Positions 44,041 to 56,251 of a DNA stretch of 64,000 nucleotides are shown here, one piece after another. The position numbers and the translations under genes were made by a program. Numbering within the stretch: position 1 is the stretch's first letter; the number at the start of each line of letters is the position of its first letter. Location of the stretch: contig CASEIN010000062.1 in assembly GCA_949287985.1 (NCBI GenBank), positions 1 through 64,000 of the forward strand, read 5' to 3'. The DNA is from Mucispirillum schaedleri (lineage in GTDB: Bacteria; Chrysiogenota; Deferribacteres; Deferribacterales; Mucispirillaceae). Under the pieces are notes generated by a model. It saw only the letters and a list, made by a program, of their open reading frames with translations. It had not been told where the DNA came from and did not search any database.

Positions 44041-44892
44041 TTATAATTTCTCTATAAATTTAAATGCCTTTAATGTATTTTGCATTAATGTAGTAATAGT
44101 CATAGGCCCAACACCACCGGGAACTGGGGTAATGTATGAGCATTTATCTTTTACATCTTCAAAATCCACATCACCACAGAGTTTGCCGTCAACTCTGTTA
44201 ATACCAACATCTATTACAACAGCACCATCTTTAACAAATTCTTTTTTAATAAACTTAGCTTTACCAATAGCAGCAACTAAAATATCAGCTTTAGCACAAA
44301 CACCGCTTAAATCTTTTGTTTTAGAATGGCATACTGTAACAGTAGCATTAGCTTTTAAAAGCATAGCAGCAATTGGCTTTCCAACAATATTACTTCTGCC
44401 AACAACTACAGCGTTTTTGCCAGCTATATCAATACCATAATCAGCCATCATATTCATAACTCCAAAAGGAGTGCAAGGCATAAGGCAGTCTTCACCAATA
44501 TTTAATAGCCCTACATTATATGGGTGAAAGCCGTCTACATCTTTTTCTGCCTTTATAGCACGTAAAATAGTTTTTTCATCGCAGGCAGAAGGAAGTGGCA
44601 GCTGCACTAATATACCATGTATTTTTTCATCATTATTAAATTTTTCAACAAGTTTTAATACATCACTAGTTGTAACATCAGCACTAATTCTTTCAACAAC
44701 AGAATAAAAACCACATTCTATTGCTGCCTTTTCTTTAGAATTAACATAAACTGAGCTTGCAGCATCATCACCTGCTAAAATAACAGCAATGCCGGGAGCT
44801 TTACCTGTTTTTTCTTTTAAAGCTGATGTTTCTTCTTTTATATTTTGCCTAAATTTAGCAGATAATGCTTTACCATCAAGAATTACTGCCAT
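44041..44892 (-). CDS. folD: bifunctional methylenetetrahydrofolate dehydrogenase/cyclohydrolase
   Basis: FolD interconverts 5,10-methylene-THF, methenyl-THF and 10-formyl-THF. The ~283 residues include YVNSKEKAAIECGF with catalytic Lys and Tyr, ILVQLPLPSACDE, VVGRSNIVGKPIAAMLL (NADP site) and ITPVPGGVGPMTITTLM. The ATG at 44892 has GGGGAAG upstream and starts at the conserved MAVILDGKALSAKF; a longer frame from 44964 is rejected. It overlaps the gyrA end by 17 bases. One-carbon products feed PurN (8018-8626) and MnmE. Confidence 0.95.
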   Translation of the reverse strand: MAVILDGKALSAKFRQNIKEETSALKEKTGKAPGIAVILAGDDAASSVYVNSKEKAAIECGFYSVVERISADVTTSDVLKLVEKFNNDEKIHGILVQLPLPSACDEKTILRAIKAEKDVDGFHPYNVGLLNIGEDCLMPCTPFGVMNMMADYGIDIAGKNAVVVGRSNIVGKPIAAMLLKANATVTVCHSKTKDLSGVCAKADILVAAIGKAKFIKKEFVKDGAVVIDVGINRVDGKLCGDVDFEDVKDKCSYITPVPGGVGPMTITTLMQNTLKAFKFIEKL

Positions 44893-47350
44893 TATCTTCC
44901 CCCTGAATTTCTTCTTCATTTTCACTGTCATCTTTTGGTACAACAGTAAATGAAATAATTTCATCGCCTGATGTATTCATTAATCTTGTTCCTTGAGTAT
45001 TTCTACCAATAACTGATACTTCAGAAGCAGAAATTCTTATAGTTTTACCGTTTTTAGTAATAAGCATAATATCATCTTCTTCTGGAGCTATCTGCCTTAC
45101 ACCAACCACAAGCCCTGTTTTAGAAGTAAGTTTCATTAATTTTAAACCTTTACCACCACGAGATTGCAGCCTGTATTCATCTTTATCAGTACCTTTTCCA
45201 TAACCAAGTGAAGTAACAGCTAAAAGAGGCCTTGCTTCTTCCACAACTTCAGCAGATACAACCACATCATCTCTTTCAAGCATAATGCCTCTTACACCTG
45301 TAGCAGTTCTACCCATAGGGCGTACATCTTCTACGCTAAACTGAATAGTTTTTCCATCCCTTGTTGCAAGAAATACTTTATCATCATCACCTGTTAAAAG
45401 AGTTGTCACTATTTCATCATTATCTCTTAAATTAAGAGCAATAATACCACTTCTACCACTTTTAAATTCTACAGTTTTAACTCTTTTTACAACACCATAT
45501 TTAGTAGCAAAGAAAATAGATTTTGTTTCATCTTTTTCAGGCAGTGTTAAAAATGATGCAATTTTTTCATTTTCATCTAAAGTTAAAAGGTTAGAAATAT
45601 GCCTGCCTTTAGAATCTCTTGACTGCTCTGGTATTTGGTAAACTTTTAAGAAATGAACTTTACCTTTTGTAGTAAATATAAAAAGGTGGCTTTTATTTGT
45701 AGTATATATTATTTCTTCTACAAAATCTTCGCTTTTATTAGCAGCACCAATTTTACCTTTTCCACCTCTTTTTTGAGCTGTAAAGTTATTAAGTAAAGTT
45801 CTTTTAATGTAACCGTTATGAGTGATAGTAACCACCATTTCATCGTTTGGTATTAAATCTTCATAGTCAATATCATCAATGCTGTCAGCAATTTCTGTTT
45901 TTCTTTCATCGCCATATCTGTTTTTAATATCGACTATTTCTTCCCTAATAACACTCATAAGTTTAGATTTAGAATTAAGTATAGAGTTATAATATTCTAT
46001 ATCTTTTTTAAGCTGTTCATATTCTTCGTTTAATTTATCAATCTCCAAACCTGTAATTTTAGCAAGACGCATATCTAAAATAGCTTGAGACTGAATATCT
46101 GATAAATCAAACCTTTCCATTAATGCTTTTTTAGCTGTTGGAGTATCTTTTGATTCTTTAATAATTTTAACTACTTCATCAATATTATTAACGGCTATTC
46201 TTAAGCCTTCAACAATATGCATTCTTTCTTCGGCTTTCATAAGTTTATAGCGTGTTCTTCTAGTTACAACTTCTATTCTATGGTTTAAAAACTCAGTTAA
46301 TATATTTTCTAAAGATAAGATTTGCGGTCTACCGCCAACAAGGGCAACCATATTAAAACCAAAAGATGATTCTAATGCAGTAAACTTATATAACCTGTTT
46401 AATATAACTTCAGCAGATTCGCCTTTTTTAACATCTATTAATATTTTTATACCTTTCATACTAGATACATCTCTAATATCAGTAATGCCCGGTATTTTCT
46501 TTTCATTAACAAGCTCTGCAATTTTTTCAACAAGTGCAGATTTATTTACTTGGTATGGGATTTCAGTAATAACAATCTGCTCTTTACCGCCTTTAATTTC
46601 TACAATTTCAGCTCTTGCTCTAATACGGATACTTGCTCTGCCTGTTTTATAAGCATTTATAATATCCCCTTTTCCCATAATAATACCGCTTGTAGGAAAA
46701 TCTGGACCTTTAATAATATTAAATAAACCTTCTTCAGTATAGTTTTCTTCATCTATCATATATAAAAGACCGTCCATAACTTCAGTTAAGTTATGTGGTG
46801 GAATATTTGTTGCCATACCAACAGCAATACCAGAAATACCGTTTATTAAAAGGTTAGGTATTTTTGTAGGGAAAACTGTAGGTTCTGTCATAGAGCCGTC
46901 ATAGTTTGGCATAAAATCTACTGTGTTACAGTCAATATCTGCCATAAGCTCATCACTAATTCTAGCCATTCTAGCTTCTGTATAACGAGATGCTGCAGCA
47001 CTATCCCCATCTATTGAACCAAAGTTACCTTGACCAATAACAAGTGGATATCTCATAGAGAAATCTTGAGCTAAACGAACTAAAGCATCATAAATTGCAC
47101 TATCGCCATGTGGGTGAAGTTTACCCATAGTATCCCCAACAATTCTGGCAGATTTCTTATTAGGCTTATTATACTGCACACCCATTTCGTTCATTGTAAA
47201 AAGCACACGCCTGTGAACCGGTTTTAAACCGTCCCTAACATCAGGAAGAGCTCTTCCTGCAATAACGCTCATGGCATAATCTAAATAACTGTTTTTAAGG
47301 GTATCTTCTATTGATACATCTTGAATATTTTTATTAATTATTTCGCTCAT
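44876..47350 (-). CDS. gyrA: DNA gyrase subunit A
   Basis: GyrA cuts and rejoins DNA during supercoiling. The 824 residues contain the N-terminal winged-helix domain, the quinolone-determining segment LHPHGDSAIYDALVRL with Ser and Asp in the susceptible-type positions, and the catalytic Tyr in AASRYTEARM. A coiled coil and six-bladed C-terminal beta-pinwheel follow, with the GyrA box QRGGKGKIG. The tail is acidic (EDDSENEEEIQGEDNG), as in many gyrases. Ten bases downstream of gyrB. Confidence 0.97.
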   Translation of the reverse strand: MSEIINKNIQDVSIEDTLKNSYLDYAMSVIAGRALPDVRDGLKPVHRRVLFTMNEMGVQYNKPNKKSARIVGDTMGKLHPHGDSAIYDALVRLAQDFSMRYPLVIGQGNFGSIDGDSAAASRYTEARMARISDELMADIDCNTVDFMPNYDGSMTEPTVFPTKIPNLLINGISGIAVGMATNIPPHNLTEVMDGLLYMIDEENYTEEGLFNIIKGPDFPTSGIIMGKGDIINAYKTGRASIRIRARAEIVEIKGGKEQIVITEIPYQVNKSALVEKIAELVNEKKIPGITDIRDVSSMKGIKILIDVKKGESAEVILNRLYKFTALESSFGFNMVALVGGRPQILSLENILTEFLNHRIEVVTRRTRYKLMKAEERMHIVEGLRIAVNNIDEVVKIIKESKDTPTAKKALMERFDLSDIQSQAILDMRLAKITGLEIDKLNEEYEQLKKDIEYYNSILNSKSKLMSVIREEIVDIKNRYGDERKTEIADSIDDIDYEDLIPNDEMVVTITHNGYIKRTLLNNFTAQKRGGKGKIGAANKSEDFVEEIIYTTNKSHLFIFTTKGKVHFLKVYQIPEQSRDSKGRHISNLLTLDENEKIASFLTLPEKDETKSIFFATKYGVVKRVKTVEFKSGRSGIIALNLRDNDEIVTTLLTGDDDKVFLATRDGKTIQFSVEDVRPMGRTATGVRGIMLERDDVVVSAEVVEEARPLLAVTSLGYGKGTDKDEYRLQSRGGKGLKLMKLTSKTGLVVGVRQIAPEEDDIMLITKNGKTIRISASEVSVIGRNTQGTRLMNTSGDEIISFTVVPKDDSENEEEIQGEDNGSNS

Positions 47351-47360
47351 CTAACCACCA

Positions 47361-49730
<2,370 letters not shown>

Positions 49731-49743
49731 TTATCCTTATATA

Positions 49744-50754
49744 TTAATTTAATTTAATTGTATTTTTAAAATTTAATTTTGAATTATCAACACCTGTATA
49801 TAAAACCTGCCTGCCTGTTGAAAACAAATCCTTAATAAATGAAGCTCTGCCACTATCAAGAGCAGCCTCAAAATCATCTAAAAGAGTAATTATACTTATT
49901 TTTCTATTTTCTTCAATAATTTTTATAAAAGAATATAATGAAAGTAGAGAAAATGTCTTTTTTTGTCCAGTAGATGAGAATTTTTCTATTACTTTATTAT
50001 CAAGCTCCATTTCTATTTTATCCCTATGAACGCCATACAGTATCTTTTTTATAATTTTTTCTTTATTTAATAAACTTTCATCTAAAATATTACTGCTGTA
50101 TTTTATAAAAACTTTTTCATATTTAAATTCCAGCCTGTTATAAACATTATTAAGATAATTATTTAATTCTTCTACCATTTTATTACGTTTACTATATATT
50201 GTATTTGATAAACTAATTATTTTTTCATTAAGCACATCTATATATGTATAATCAATATTATCTTTTTCCAGTTCTGCTGTTTTTTGTGATAAAATTCTGG
50301 TGTATGTTTTTATATCATAAATATGTTTTTTATCATAGTAAAAAATGAACCTGTCTAAAAAATTTCTTCTATCAATTTGGTCTTTAGAAAGTATACCTAA
50401 ATTTTCAGGTGTATAAAAAGCAATAGGATAGTTATAGATAAAATCAGCAATATTTTCTATTTCATCACCATTATACATTGTAGAGCGTTTATTTTTATAT
50501 AGGCATATAATATTTGAATTATAGTTTTCTTCTGCAATATCACTTTCTATACGAAAAAAATCGCTGTTAAAATTGATTATAGATGAAAATGGTTGTTTTT
50601 TAAAACTTTTAACACCAAATAATATGTATAAAGCTTCTAAAATTGATGTTTTACCAGTGCCATTTTCACCTATAAATATAGTTTCATCTTCTAAGTCATA
50701 TTTTGAAGAAATATGATTTCTAAAGTTATTTAGTTTTAAATTTAATACCTGCAT
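49744..50754 (-). CDS. recF: DNA replication and repair protein RecF
   Basis: RecF is an SMC-like ATPase that loads RecA at gaps via RecOR. The 336 residues have Walker A FIGENGTGKTSILEALYIL, the YTPENLGILSKDQIDRRNFLD region, the signature FSSTGQKKTFSLLSLYSF and Walker B ITLLDDFEAALD. It begins directly where dnaN ends (adjacent stop and start) and is part of dnaN-recF-gyrB-gyrA. Length slightly short of the 357 residues in E. coli but complete. Confidence 0.94.
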   Translation of the reverse strand: MQVLNLKLNNFRNHISSKYDLEDETIFIGENGTGKTSILEALYILFGVKSFKKQPFSSIINFNSDFFRIESDIAEENYNSNIICLYKNKRSTMYNGDEIENIADFIYNYPIAFYTPENLGILSKDQIDRRNFLDRFIFYYDKKHIYDIKTYTRILSQKTAELEKDNIDYTYIDVLNEKIISLSNTIYSKRNKMVEELNNYLNNVYNRLEFKYEKVFIKYSSNILDESLLNKEKIIKKILYGVHRDKIEMELDNKVIEKFSSTGQKKTFSLLSLYSFIKIIEENRKISIITLLDDFEAALDSGRASFIKDLFSTGRQVLYTGVDNSKLNFKNTIKLN

Positions 50755-51864
50755 TTATATTTTATCTATTGATATAGGAACAACTAAATATCTGTAGTTA
50801 GTATCATTAGGTGTTACAAGAACTGGCGAACGTTTATCTGCCATTTCTAATATAAATTCTTCAGTATCAATATTAACTAATATTTCATTTAAATGTTTTG
50901 CATTTAATATGATTTCAAAAGGTTCAGAGTTATATTCTATAACATCAATTGTTTCAGAACCTTCACCATATATAGTTTCTAATGATGATATTTTTAAATT
51001 AGAATTATCAAAATTTAATATAATACCCGGTGTTTCATCACTTGTAATAGCAGAAATCCTTTTAGATGCATCAATAAATGATTTTCTATCAAGTTTTGCT
51101 TTTATAGGGTAGTCGTTATTAAATAATCTTTCAATGTTTTTAATAAACTTTTCTATTAATTTAGAATATATGATTATATTGTCATGTTTGAAAGAAATTT
51201 GTTTTCTATCAGTTTGTATTTCTATATCGCCTTTAGCTTCAAATATTCTTAATATTTCAGTAATAGTTTTCTTAGGAATATTAATCATAAAATCATTAGA
51301 ATATTCTGCATCAATATTAGTTGAAGCTATTGCTATACGCTGCATGCCTGTTGCAAATGTTTCTACTATATCTCTATTTATTCTAACCTGCGCACCAGTA
51401 TATTCCAGCTTTGTAGAATCATTTGATATACAAAAGTATGTTCTTTTCATAAGATTTATAAAATTAGCTGCATCAATTTTAATAAAATATTCTGGTATAA
51501 TATCACTAATTGATGGGAAGTTTTCAGATGATAATGTGGATAACTTAAATTTTGATTTACCACATATTGCATTAAGCCTTGTATCATCATATTGAAAATC
51601 AATTAAAGCTCCATCTGGAAGCTCTTTAATAATATCTAAAAGTTTTCTACAGCTAACTGTAACTCTACCTTCTTTTTCTACAGAGTTTGGTTCAAAAAAA
51701 CATGAAAAACCCATTTGATAGTTAGTAGCTTTTATGTTTACAGTATTGTTTTCTACTTCAATATAAATGTTTTGAAGTATATCATTTAAACCTTTAGGAT
51801 TAGTAAAGCTGTTAGCATACTGTAAATATTTTAAAATATCTTCTTTAAGAACTTTAAATTGCAT
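50755..51864 (-). CDS. dnaN: DNA polymerase III beta sliding clamp
   Basis: DnaN forms the ring that tethers replicative polymerase to DNA. The 369 residues form three clamp domains, starting MQFKVLKEDILKYLQYANSF and ending LVTPNDTNYRYLVVPISI, close to the family's usual ending where the C-terminal residues contact clients. Sequence is divergent from E. coli but clamp-like throughout. It lies downstream of dnaA across a 318-base spacer and directly before recF. A DnaA-box-like TGTGGATAA occurs within the gene at 51535-51543. Confidence 0.94.
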   Translation of the reverse strand: MQFKVLKEDILKYLQYANSFTNPKGLNDILQNIYIEVENNTVNIKATNYQMGFSCFFEPNSVEKEGRVTVSCRKLLDIIKELPDGALIDFQYDDTRLNAICGKSKFKLSTLSSENFPSISDIIPEYFIKIDAANFINLMKRTYFCISNDSTKLEYTGAQVRINRDIVETFATGMQRIAIASTNIDAEYSNDFMINIPKKTITEILRIFEAKGDIEIQTDRKQISFKHDNIIIYSKLIEKFIKNIERLFNNDYPIKAKLDRKSFIDASKRISAITSDETPGIILNFDNSNLKISSLETIYGEGSETIDVIEYNSEPFEIILNAKHLNEILVNIDTEEFILEMADKRSPVLVTPNDTNYRYLVVPISIDKI

Positions 51865-51926
51865 TTTAACCTCATATTAATATATGTGTGTTTCTTATAT
51901 ATAAATAGTTGTTGTTATTATAGTAG

Positions 51927-51935
51927 TGTGGATAA
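51927..51935 (-). promoter_or_regulatory. DnaA box (perfect)
   Basis: TTATCCACA on the minus strand, 63 bases upstream of the dnaN start. Confidence 0.8.
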
Positions 51936-52157
51936 CTACCATTAACCTTAAAAAGTATATATTTTATAATGAATTTAATCAATAATAAAATGTTATAACT
52001 TTCATTAATTTTAAAAAATTATTAAAAAAATTTCAAGTAATTTATTAAAAAACATAATTTTTAATTAAAATTTTAAAAAAAAAATAAGTATGTTGAAAAC
52101 TTTTTCTTTTAAAAACTTTTATAACTTTATAATTTATTGATACATATAGTAATATTA

Positions 52158-52177
52158 TGTGGATAAAATGTGTATAA
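52158..52177 (-). promoter_or_regulatory. paired DnaA boxes, one perfect and one variant
   Basis: On the minus strand TTATACACA (52169-52177) and TTATCCACA (52158-52166) are in the same orientation two bases apart, immediately after the dnaA stop codon. Confidence 0.75.
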
Positions 52178-52182
52178 CTTTC

Positions 52183-53541
52183 TTATACAGAAAACATTTT
52201 CATTTTATTACTTAATTCATTTAGAGTATTAACTATATATGTGTTATTATTACTTATATCTTTTTCTATTTTAGTTATGGAGTTTTTTATAGTTGAGTGG
52301 TCTCTATTAAAAATATCTCCAATACCTTTAAGTGAAGACGGTGTATTTTTATATATTAGGTATATGGCAAGATTTCTAGGTATAACAATATTTTGCGAAC
52401 GGCTTGGTGATTTTAAATCAACAAGTTTTATGTTAAAGTATTCAGATATTATATCTATTATATTTTGTGGTGTTAAAGTTTTATCTCTTTTTACAAGCAT
52501 TGATGCTATATGGTTTTGTAAAAAGTCAATAGTCAGCTCCACATTATGAAATTTAGACTGAACAAAAGCAGTTTTAGCAGCACCAAGCAAATCCCTTGTG
52601 CTGTCAGATTTAATGTTTTCAGCCAAATAGTATATTATATCATCAGTCATAAATATACCATACTGGGAAGAAAAGCTTTTTAATATAGCCACCTTTTCTT
52701 CAACTGAAGGTGTGCCAATATGGGCAATCAAACCACCAGCAAAACGGCTTTTTAACCTTTTATCCATATTTATGCTTTCATCAGGTGATGAGTTAGATGT
52801 TAAAATTATCTGCTTTTCATTACTATGTAGCTTTGAAAATAAAAAGAAAAATTCTTCTGTTGTAGCATGGTTTCTTGATATAATCTGCACATCATCAAAA
52901 AGCAGCACATCTAAAGAGCAGTATTTTTCCTTAAATTCTGCCATTTTATTTTTTGTAAGTGATGAAACAAATTCATCTCTAAAATGTTCTCCAGTAATAC
53001 ATAAAATTTTCTTTTTAGGAAAATTAAGCCTTATATAGTTACCAACTGCATGCATAAGGTGAGTTTTTCCAAGCCCCACATCACCATAAATATATATAGG
53101 ATTATTAAGCTTATCAAACCCTTTAGCAGCACTTAAACATGCTGAATGAGCAAATGAATTTGACTTACCAGCCACAAATGTATCAAAAGTATAATCTTTA
53201 TTAAGTGGTATACTGTATGAATCATAATTATCATTATTTTTTATAACTTCAGAAACAACATTTTCCTGCACTTCTTTTTTCGGCTGTTTTGCACCTTTAA
53301 GTGTAATTTTAATATCACAGTCAAGATGGTAAAACTCTTTTAAAGCAGATTTTAATTTAGTTAAATATTTATCTTCCACCCAGTTTTTTATAAACTTATT
53401 ATCAGCCTGTAATGTTATTACATTTGATTCAAAGGATAGAATTTTTAAATCTTTTATCCATTTAAAAAATTCTGCGTCCTGCATTTTACCTTTAATATCA
53501 GATAATATAGTATCCCACGAAGCATCAAATTTATTATTCAT
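52183..53541 (-). CDS. dnaA: chromosomal replication initiator DnaA
   Basis: DnaA is an AAA+ protein that melts the replication origin. The 452 residues include N-terminal domain I (WDTILSDIKGKMQDAEFFKW), Walker A YGDVGLGKTHLMHAVGNY, Walker B LLFDDVQ, the sensor region, and domain IV with the signature FNRDHSTIKNSI that binds DnaA boxes. Normal length. Instead of being first in its unit, it follows by eight bases a beta-barrel gene, itself linked to an orphan PEP-swivel gene and purC, an unusual upstream context. Confidence 0.97.
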   Translation of the reverse strand: MNNKFDASWDTILSDIKGKMQDAEFFKWIKDLKILSFESNVITLQADNKFIKNWVEDKYLTKLKSALKEFYHLDCDIKITLKGAKQPKKEVQENVVSEVIKNNDNYDSYSIPLNKDYTFDTFVAGKSNSFAHSACLSAAKGFDKLNNPIYIYGDVGLGKTHLMHAVGNYIRLNFPKKKILCITGEHFRDEFVSSLTKNKMAEFKEKYCSLDVLLFDDVQIISRNHATTEEFFFLFSKLHSNEKQIILTSNSSPDESINMDKRLKSRFAGGLIAHIGTPSVEEKVAILKSFSSQYGIFMTDDIIYYLAENIKSDSTRDLLGAAKTAFVQSKFHNVELTIDFLQNHIASMLVKRDKTLTPQNIIDIISEYFNIKLVDLKSPSRSQNIVIPRNLAIYLIYKNTPSSLKGIGDIFNRDHSTIKNSITKIEKDISNNNTYIVNTLNELSNKMKMFSV

Positions 53542-53549
53542 TTTATCAC

Positions 53550-54470
53550 CTAAAAAAAAGCAGTAATATTTATACCAGCAGAATAACCTATACCTGTTGA
53601 TGAATTACTAAAAAGTTTGACCTCTTTAGAAGTATACCTGTGGCTGTCTGCAATAAATTCTATAAAAGGGCTAATACGAACAGTATCTTTTATTGTTAAT
53701 GCATAACGAAACCTTATGGATATTGTATCGGTATAATACTTTTCCTGCTCTGTATAATATACATCCTTTATCATACTAGAAAGTCTATACATGTCATTTT
53801 CCATTTCTGCCTGAAACTGCAGCATATTATTTTTATTAATGCCTAAATTATAAGAAAAAAACATGTCTAAAACTGGCACATATTTAAATTCTACAGAGCT
53901 GTATTTTAAAAAATCTACTTTTATATAAGTTAAAGGCATACCAAAAATAACATGAAGCCCTGGTTTTGAATACTCATATCTTATAACAGGTAAAGGATAG
54001 CCACCTAAAAATGACCTGCTTGTAGAATATTCTATACCTAAATAAAGTCTTGAATAATAAGCCAGTGCTTTACCGTTTATATTTTCATATTCTGTAATAT
54101 GCTGGAAAACTTTAAAAGCATAAAATACATCAAAATCTATTAAATTAAGTGAAGTCATAGGCTTATCACTATTAGATGAAAGCCCAATACCTGCCCAGTG
54201 GCTGCCTGCCTTATATGCGTATGTTAAACCTAATTTAGTAAGTGTATCGTTTCCTAAAATTTGTTGAAATTCATATCCGAACTGATGAGGCGTGCTTGTA
54301 TGAAGCCCAGAAACTTCTATTGCATGAGTATCATGTTTTGCAGTATCAAGCCACCTGTATTTAAAATCAACACCTTCATATGGAGTATATAATGCATTTG
54401 ATGCATAAACATATGAATAAGAAAATAATATCAGTATTAAAAATAATAATTTTTTAGTCATCTTGCTCAT
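53550..54470 (-). CDS. predicted outer-membrane beta-barrel protein
   Basis: The 306-residue protein has a signal peptide (LLFLILILFSYSYVYA). The mature sequence shows alternating hydrophobic and aromatic strands (for example LTYAYKAGSHWAGIGLSS, RYEYSKPGLHVIFGMPLTYI, YTDTISIRFRYALTI) and ends in a terminal aromatic residue (GINITAFF), the typical outer-membrane insertion signal. It is probably a small barrel of about 12 strands; the function is not known. It overlaps the end of the PEP-swivel gene by 17 bases and precedes dnaA by eight bases. Start at 54470 or the second ATG at 54461. Confidence 0.65.
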   Translation of the reverse strand: MSKMTKKLLFLILILFSYSYVYASNALYTPYEGVDFKYRWLDTAKHDTHAIEVSGLHTSTPHQFGYEFQQILGNDTLTKLGLTYAYKAGSHWAGIGLSSNSDKPMTSLNLIDFDVFYAFKVFQHITEYENINGKALAYYSRLYLGIEYSTSRSFLGGYPLPVIRYEYSKPGLHVIFGMPLTYIKVDFLKYSSVEFKYVPVLDMFFSYNLGINKNNMLQFQAEMENDMYRLSSMIKDVYYTEQEKYYTDTISIRFRYALTIKDTVRISPFIEFIADSHRYTSKEVKLFSNSSTGIGYSAGINITAFF

Positions 54471-56232
54471 CTATTTGAAATAACGTATTTTTCTCAATAG
54501 CAATATTTTTTAGGAATAAAGAACCAAATCTTACACCTGCCCATAACGGAATATTATTTAAAACAGCAAATTCAGCAGCATGAGAAAATGGTGATATATT
54601 TTCCACTAATAACCCTTTTGCTGTTTTATAATTATTTAATTTTGTAACAGGCAGATTATAAGCAGCAATAATTTTATCACTATAATCTTCAAGATTTAAA
54701 TTAGTTTCTATTTTACCACTACATTCAATTCTATTTAAACCATATGCTGCAAATGCTTCTCTCTCTTTATATTTTATAATCATATCTTCAGCAATATGTG
54801 GAGTATCTGATATATCAAACCCATATATTTCAGGTGGCATAACTTGTGCAGCATATCGTTTATTACGCCATTTTCTAAAACATATTATATCACTTGTTTC
54901 GCCAAAAAGTGTATCTTTTAACATTCTTCTTATTTCATCATGGTCAAGATAGTATATATCATTCTCATTAACAAGCTTGTTTTTATTTATACCTATTTCA
55001 GTAAGATTTTTAAAAGCTTCTTTAGATTTTACTATAAATTCAGATGCTGTTAAATAAAGCTCATCTCTCATATCTAAAAGCTTATGCATATTTTTTATAG
55101 CTTTTTTTAATTTAGAGGTTCTAGAAAATATGGAAAATCTTTTCATATGGACTTTTATTTTATCCACCTTTTTTTCCACATTAAACACTACCTTTTCCAC
55201 AGGGCTTTCAAAATCCAAATATTTTGGCAGTAAAAATTCTTCTTCACTATAAAATATAGAGTTGGTTCTTGTTTTATATACAGCATTTAATACAAGTGAT
55301 ATATTAGGATACTTTTTTAATAAAGTAGATAAGTTATTCATAAATTCAATAGATAAATATTCGTATACAATAACCATCTGCACTATATAATCATAAAAAG
55401 ATTTATTAGAAACCATATTTGCATCTAATGAAGCAATACTTTCTTTAATACTTTCAAGCACTTCTTTTATTTCTTCAAAAGTAACAGGGAAAAAGTTTCT
55501 ATTTAACTTATCAAGCTTTGAATATCCCATTTTTAAAAACAGATTAGGTGCATAACTTCTTCTATAAAGGGACTTATTAAGCCCAATAGTATGCATCATT
55601 TTTTCAAAACCAGTTAAATTTATATAAAGCCTTCCATATAAAGGAACTATTGATGGAGATGTGGTTTTTAAATTACATGAAACAAATATAGGGTTTAAAA
55701 TATCTAACACTTCACTAAATATTGATGTTGATAAGTGGGATAAAACCTGTGGAAAATATGTTGCAAAATAAGAATTAGATAAAATAATTTCTTCATCATA
55801 CATTCTAGATTTTGGCTCACTATATTCATTAGATGAAAGAGGCCTTGGTATAGTATAATCTCTAGCATCATCATTTTGTGATACTTCATGCACTATTTCT
55901 GCATTTCTTACATAGCAGTTATCTTCACACAAATAAATATCCATAAGTAATGGTGCATTAACCACTCTTTCAGCTTTAAATATTGTATCTATTAAAGTAT
56001 TAATATCAAAAGATGATAAAGGGTGCTTATTTCTAATATTTCTAGTATTATCTTGATACTGCCCTTTTAATATAATAAACTCATAATCTTCTGTAACAGC
56101 ATGGAAAAAACCAAAATTATTATGGTAATGTGGGTGAATTTTAAGTTCTATGCCGTCTTGCTGGTCACTATATATTTTAATGCCGTTTTGACTTAATGTT
56201 TCAAAAATATTGGAAGCTAAAATTTCACCCAT
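54454..56232 (-). CDS. PEP-utilising swivel-domain protein without ATP-grasp domain
   Basis: The 592-residue protein's last ~60 residues (GLLVENISPFSHAAEFAV, then NNIPLWAGVRFG) match the phosphohistidine swivel domain of PEP synthase, pyruvate phosphate dikinase and rifampicin phosphotransferase. The swivel His is about residue 551. The middle region (PRPLSSNEY, LYGRLYINLTGFEKMM) resembles the part just before the swivel in those enzymes. The N-terminal ~120 residues do not show the ATP-grasp nucleotide-binding fold. It may be a degenerate or partner-dependent phosphotransferase. It is 19 bases downstream of purC and overlaps the beta-barrel gene. Family inference only. Confidence 0.55.
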   Translation of the reverse strand: MGEILASNIFETLSQNGIKIYSDQQDGIELKIHPHYHNNFGFFHAVTEDYEFIILKGQYQDNTRNIRNKHPLSSFDINTLIDTIFKAERVVNAPLLMDIYLCEDNCYVRNAEIVHEVSQNDDARDYTIPRPLSSNEYSEPKSRMYDEEIILSNSYFATYFPQVLSHLSTSIFSEVLDILNPIFVSCNLKTTSPSIVPLYGRLYINLTGFEKMMHTIGLNKSLYRRSYAPNLFLKMGYSKLDKLNRNFFPVTFEEIKEVLESIKESIASLDANMVSNKSFYDYIVQMVIVYEYLSIEFMNNLSTLLKKYPNISLVLNAVYKTRTNSIFYSEEEFLLPKYLDFESPVEKVVFNVEKKVDKIKVHMKRFSIFSRTSKLKKAIKNMHKLLDMRDELYLTASEFIVKSKEAFKNLTEIGINKNKLVNENDIYYLDHDEIRRMLKDTLFGETSDIICFRKWRNKRYAAQVMPPEIYGFDISDTPHIAEDMIIKYKEREAFAAYGLNRIECSGKIETNLNLEDYSDKIIAAYNLPVTKLNNYKTAKGLLVENISPFSHAAEFAVLNNIPLWAGVRFGSLFLKNIAIEKNTLFQIDEQDD

Positions 56233-56251
56233 TAATAATCACCTTAATATA

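Larger units (their letters stand above)
51865..52182. other. dnaA-dnaN spacer with DnaA boxes, AT-rich; classical oriC-type region
   Basis: This 318-base gene-free spacer is extremely AT-rich (especially 51960-52150). It holds two perfect DnaA boxes read on the minus strand as TTATCCACA (51927-51935 and 52158-52166) and one variant TTATACACA (52169-52177) that also fits the consensus. Possible minus-strand promoter elements (TTGAAA, 18 bases, TAAAAT) are present but not distinctive in such DNA. It could be an origin, a DnaA-autoregulatory region or both. Confidence 0.6.

Noticed and set aside
44893-44964. 24-residue N-terminal extension of FolD
   Set aside because: It reads antisense-free into gyrA's tail and precedes the conserved MAVILDGKALSAKF; ATG 44892 has GGGGAAG upstream.
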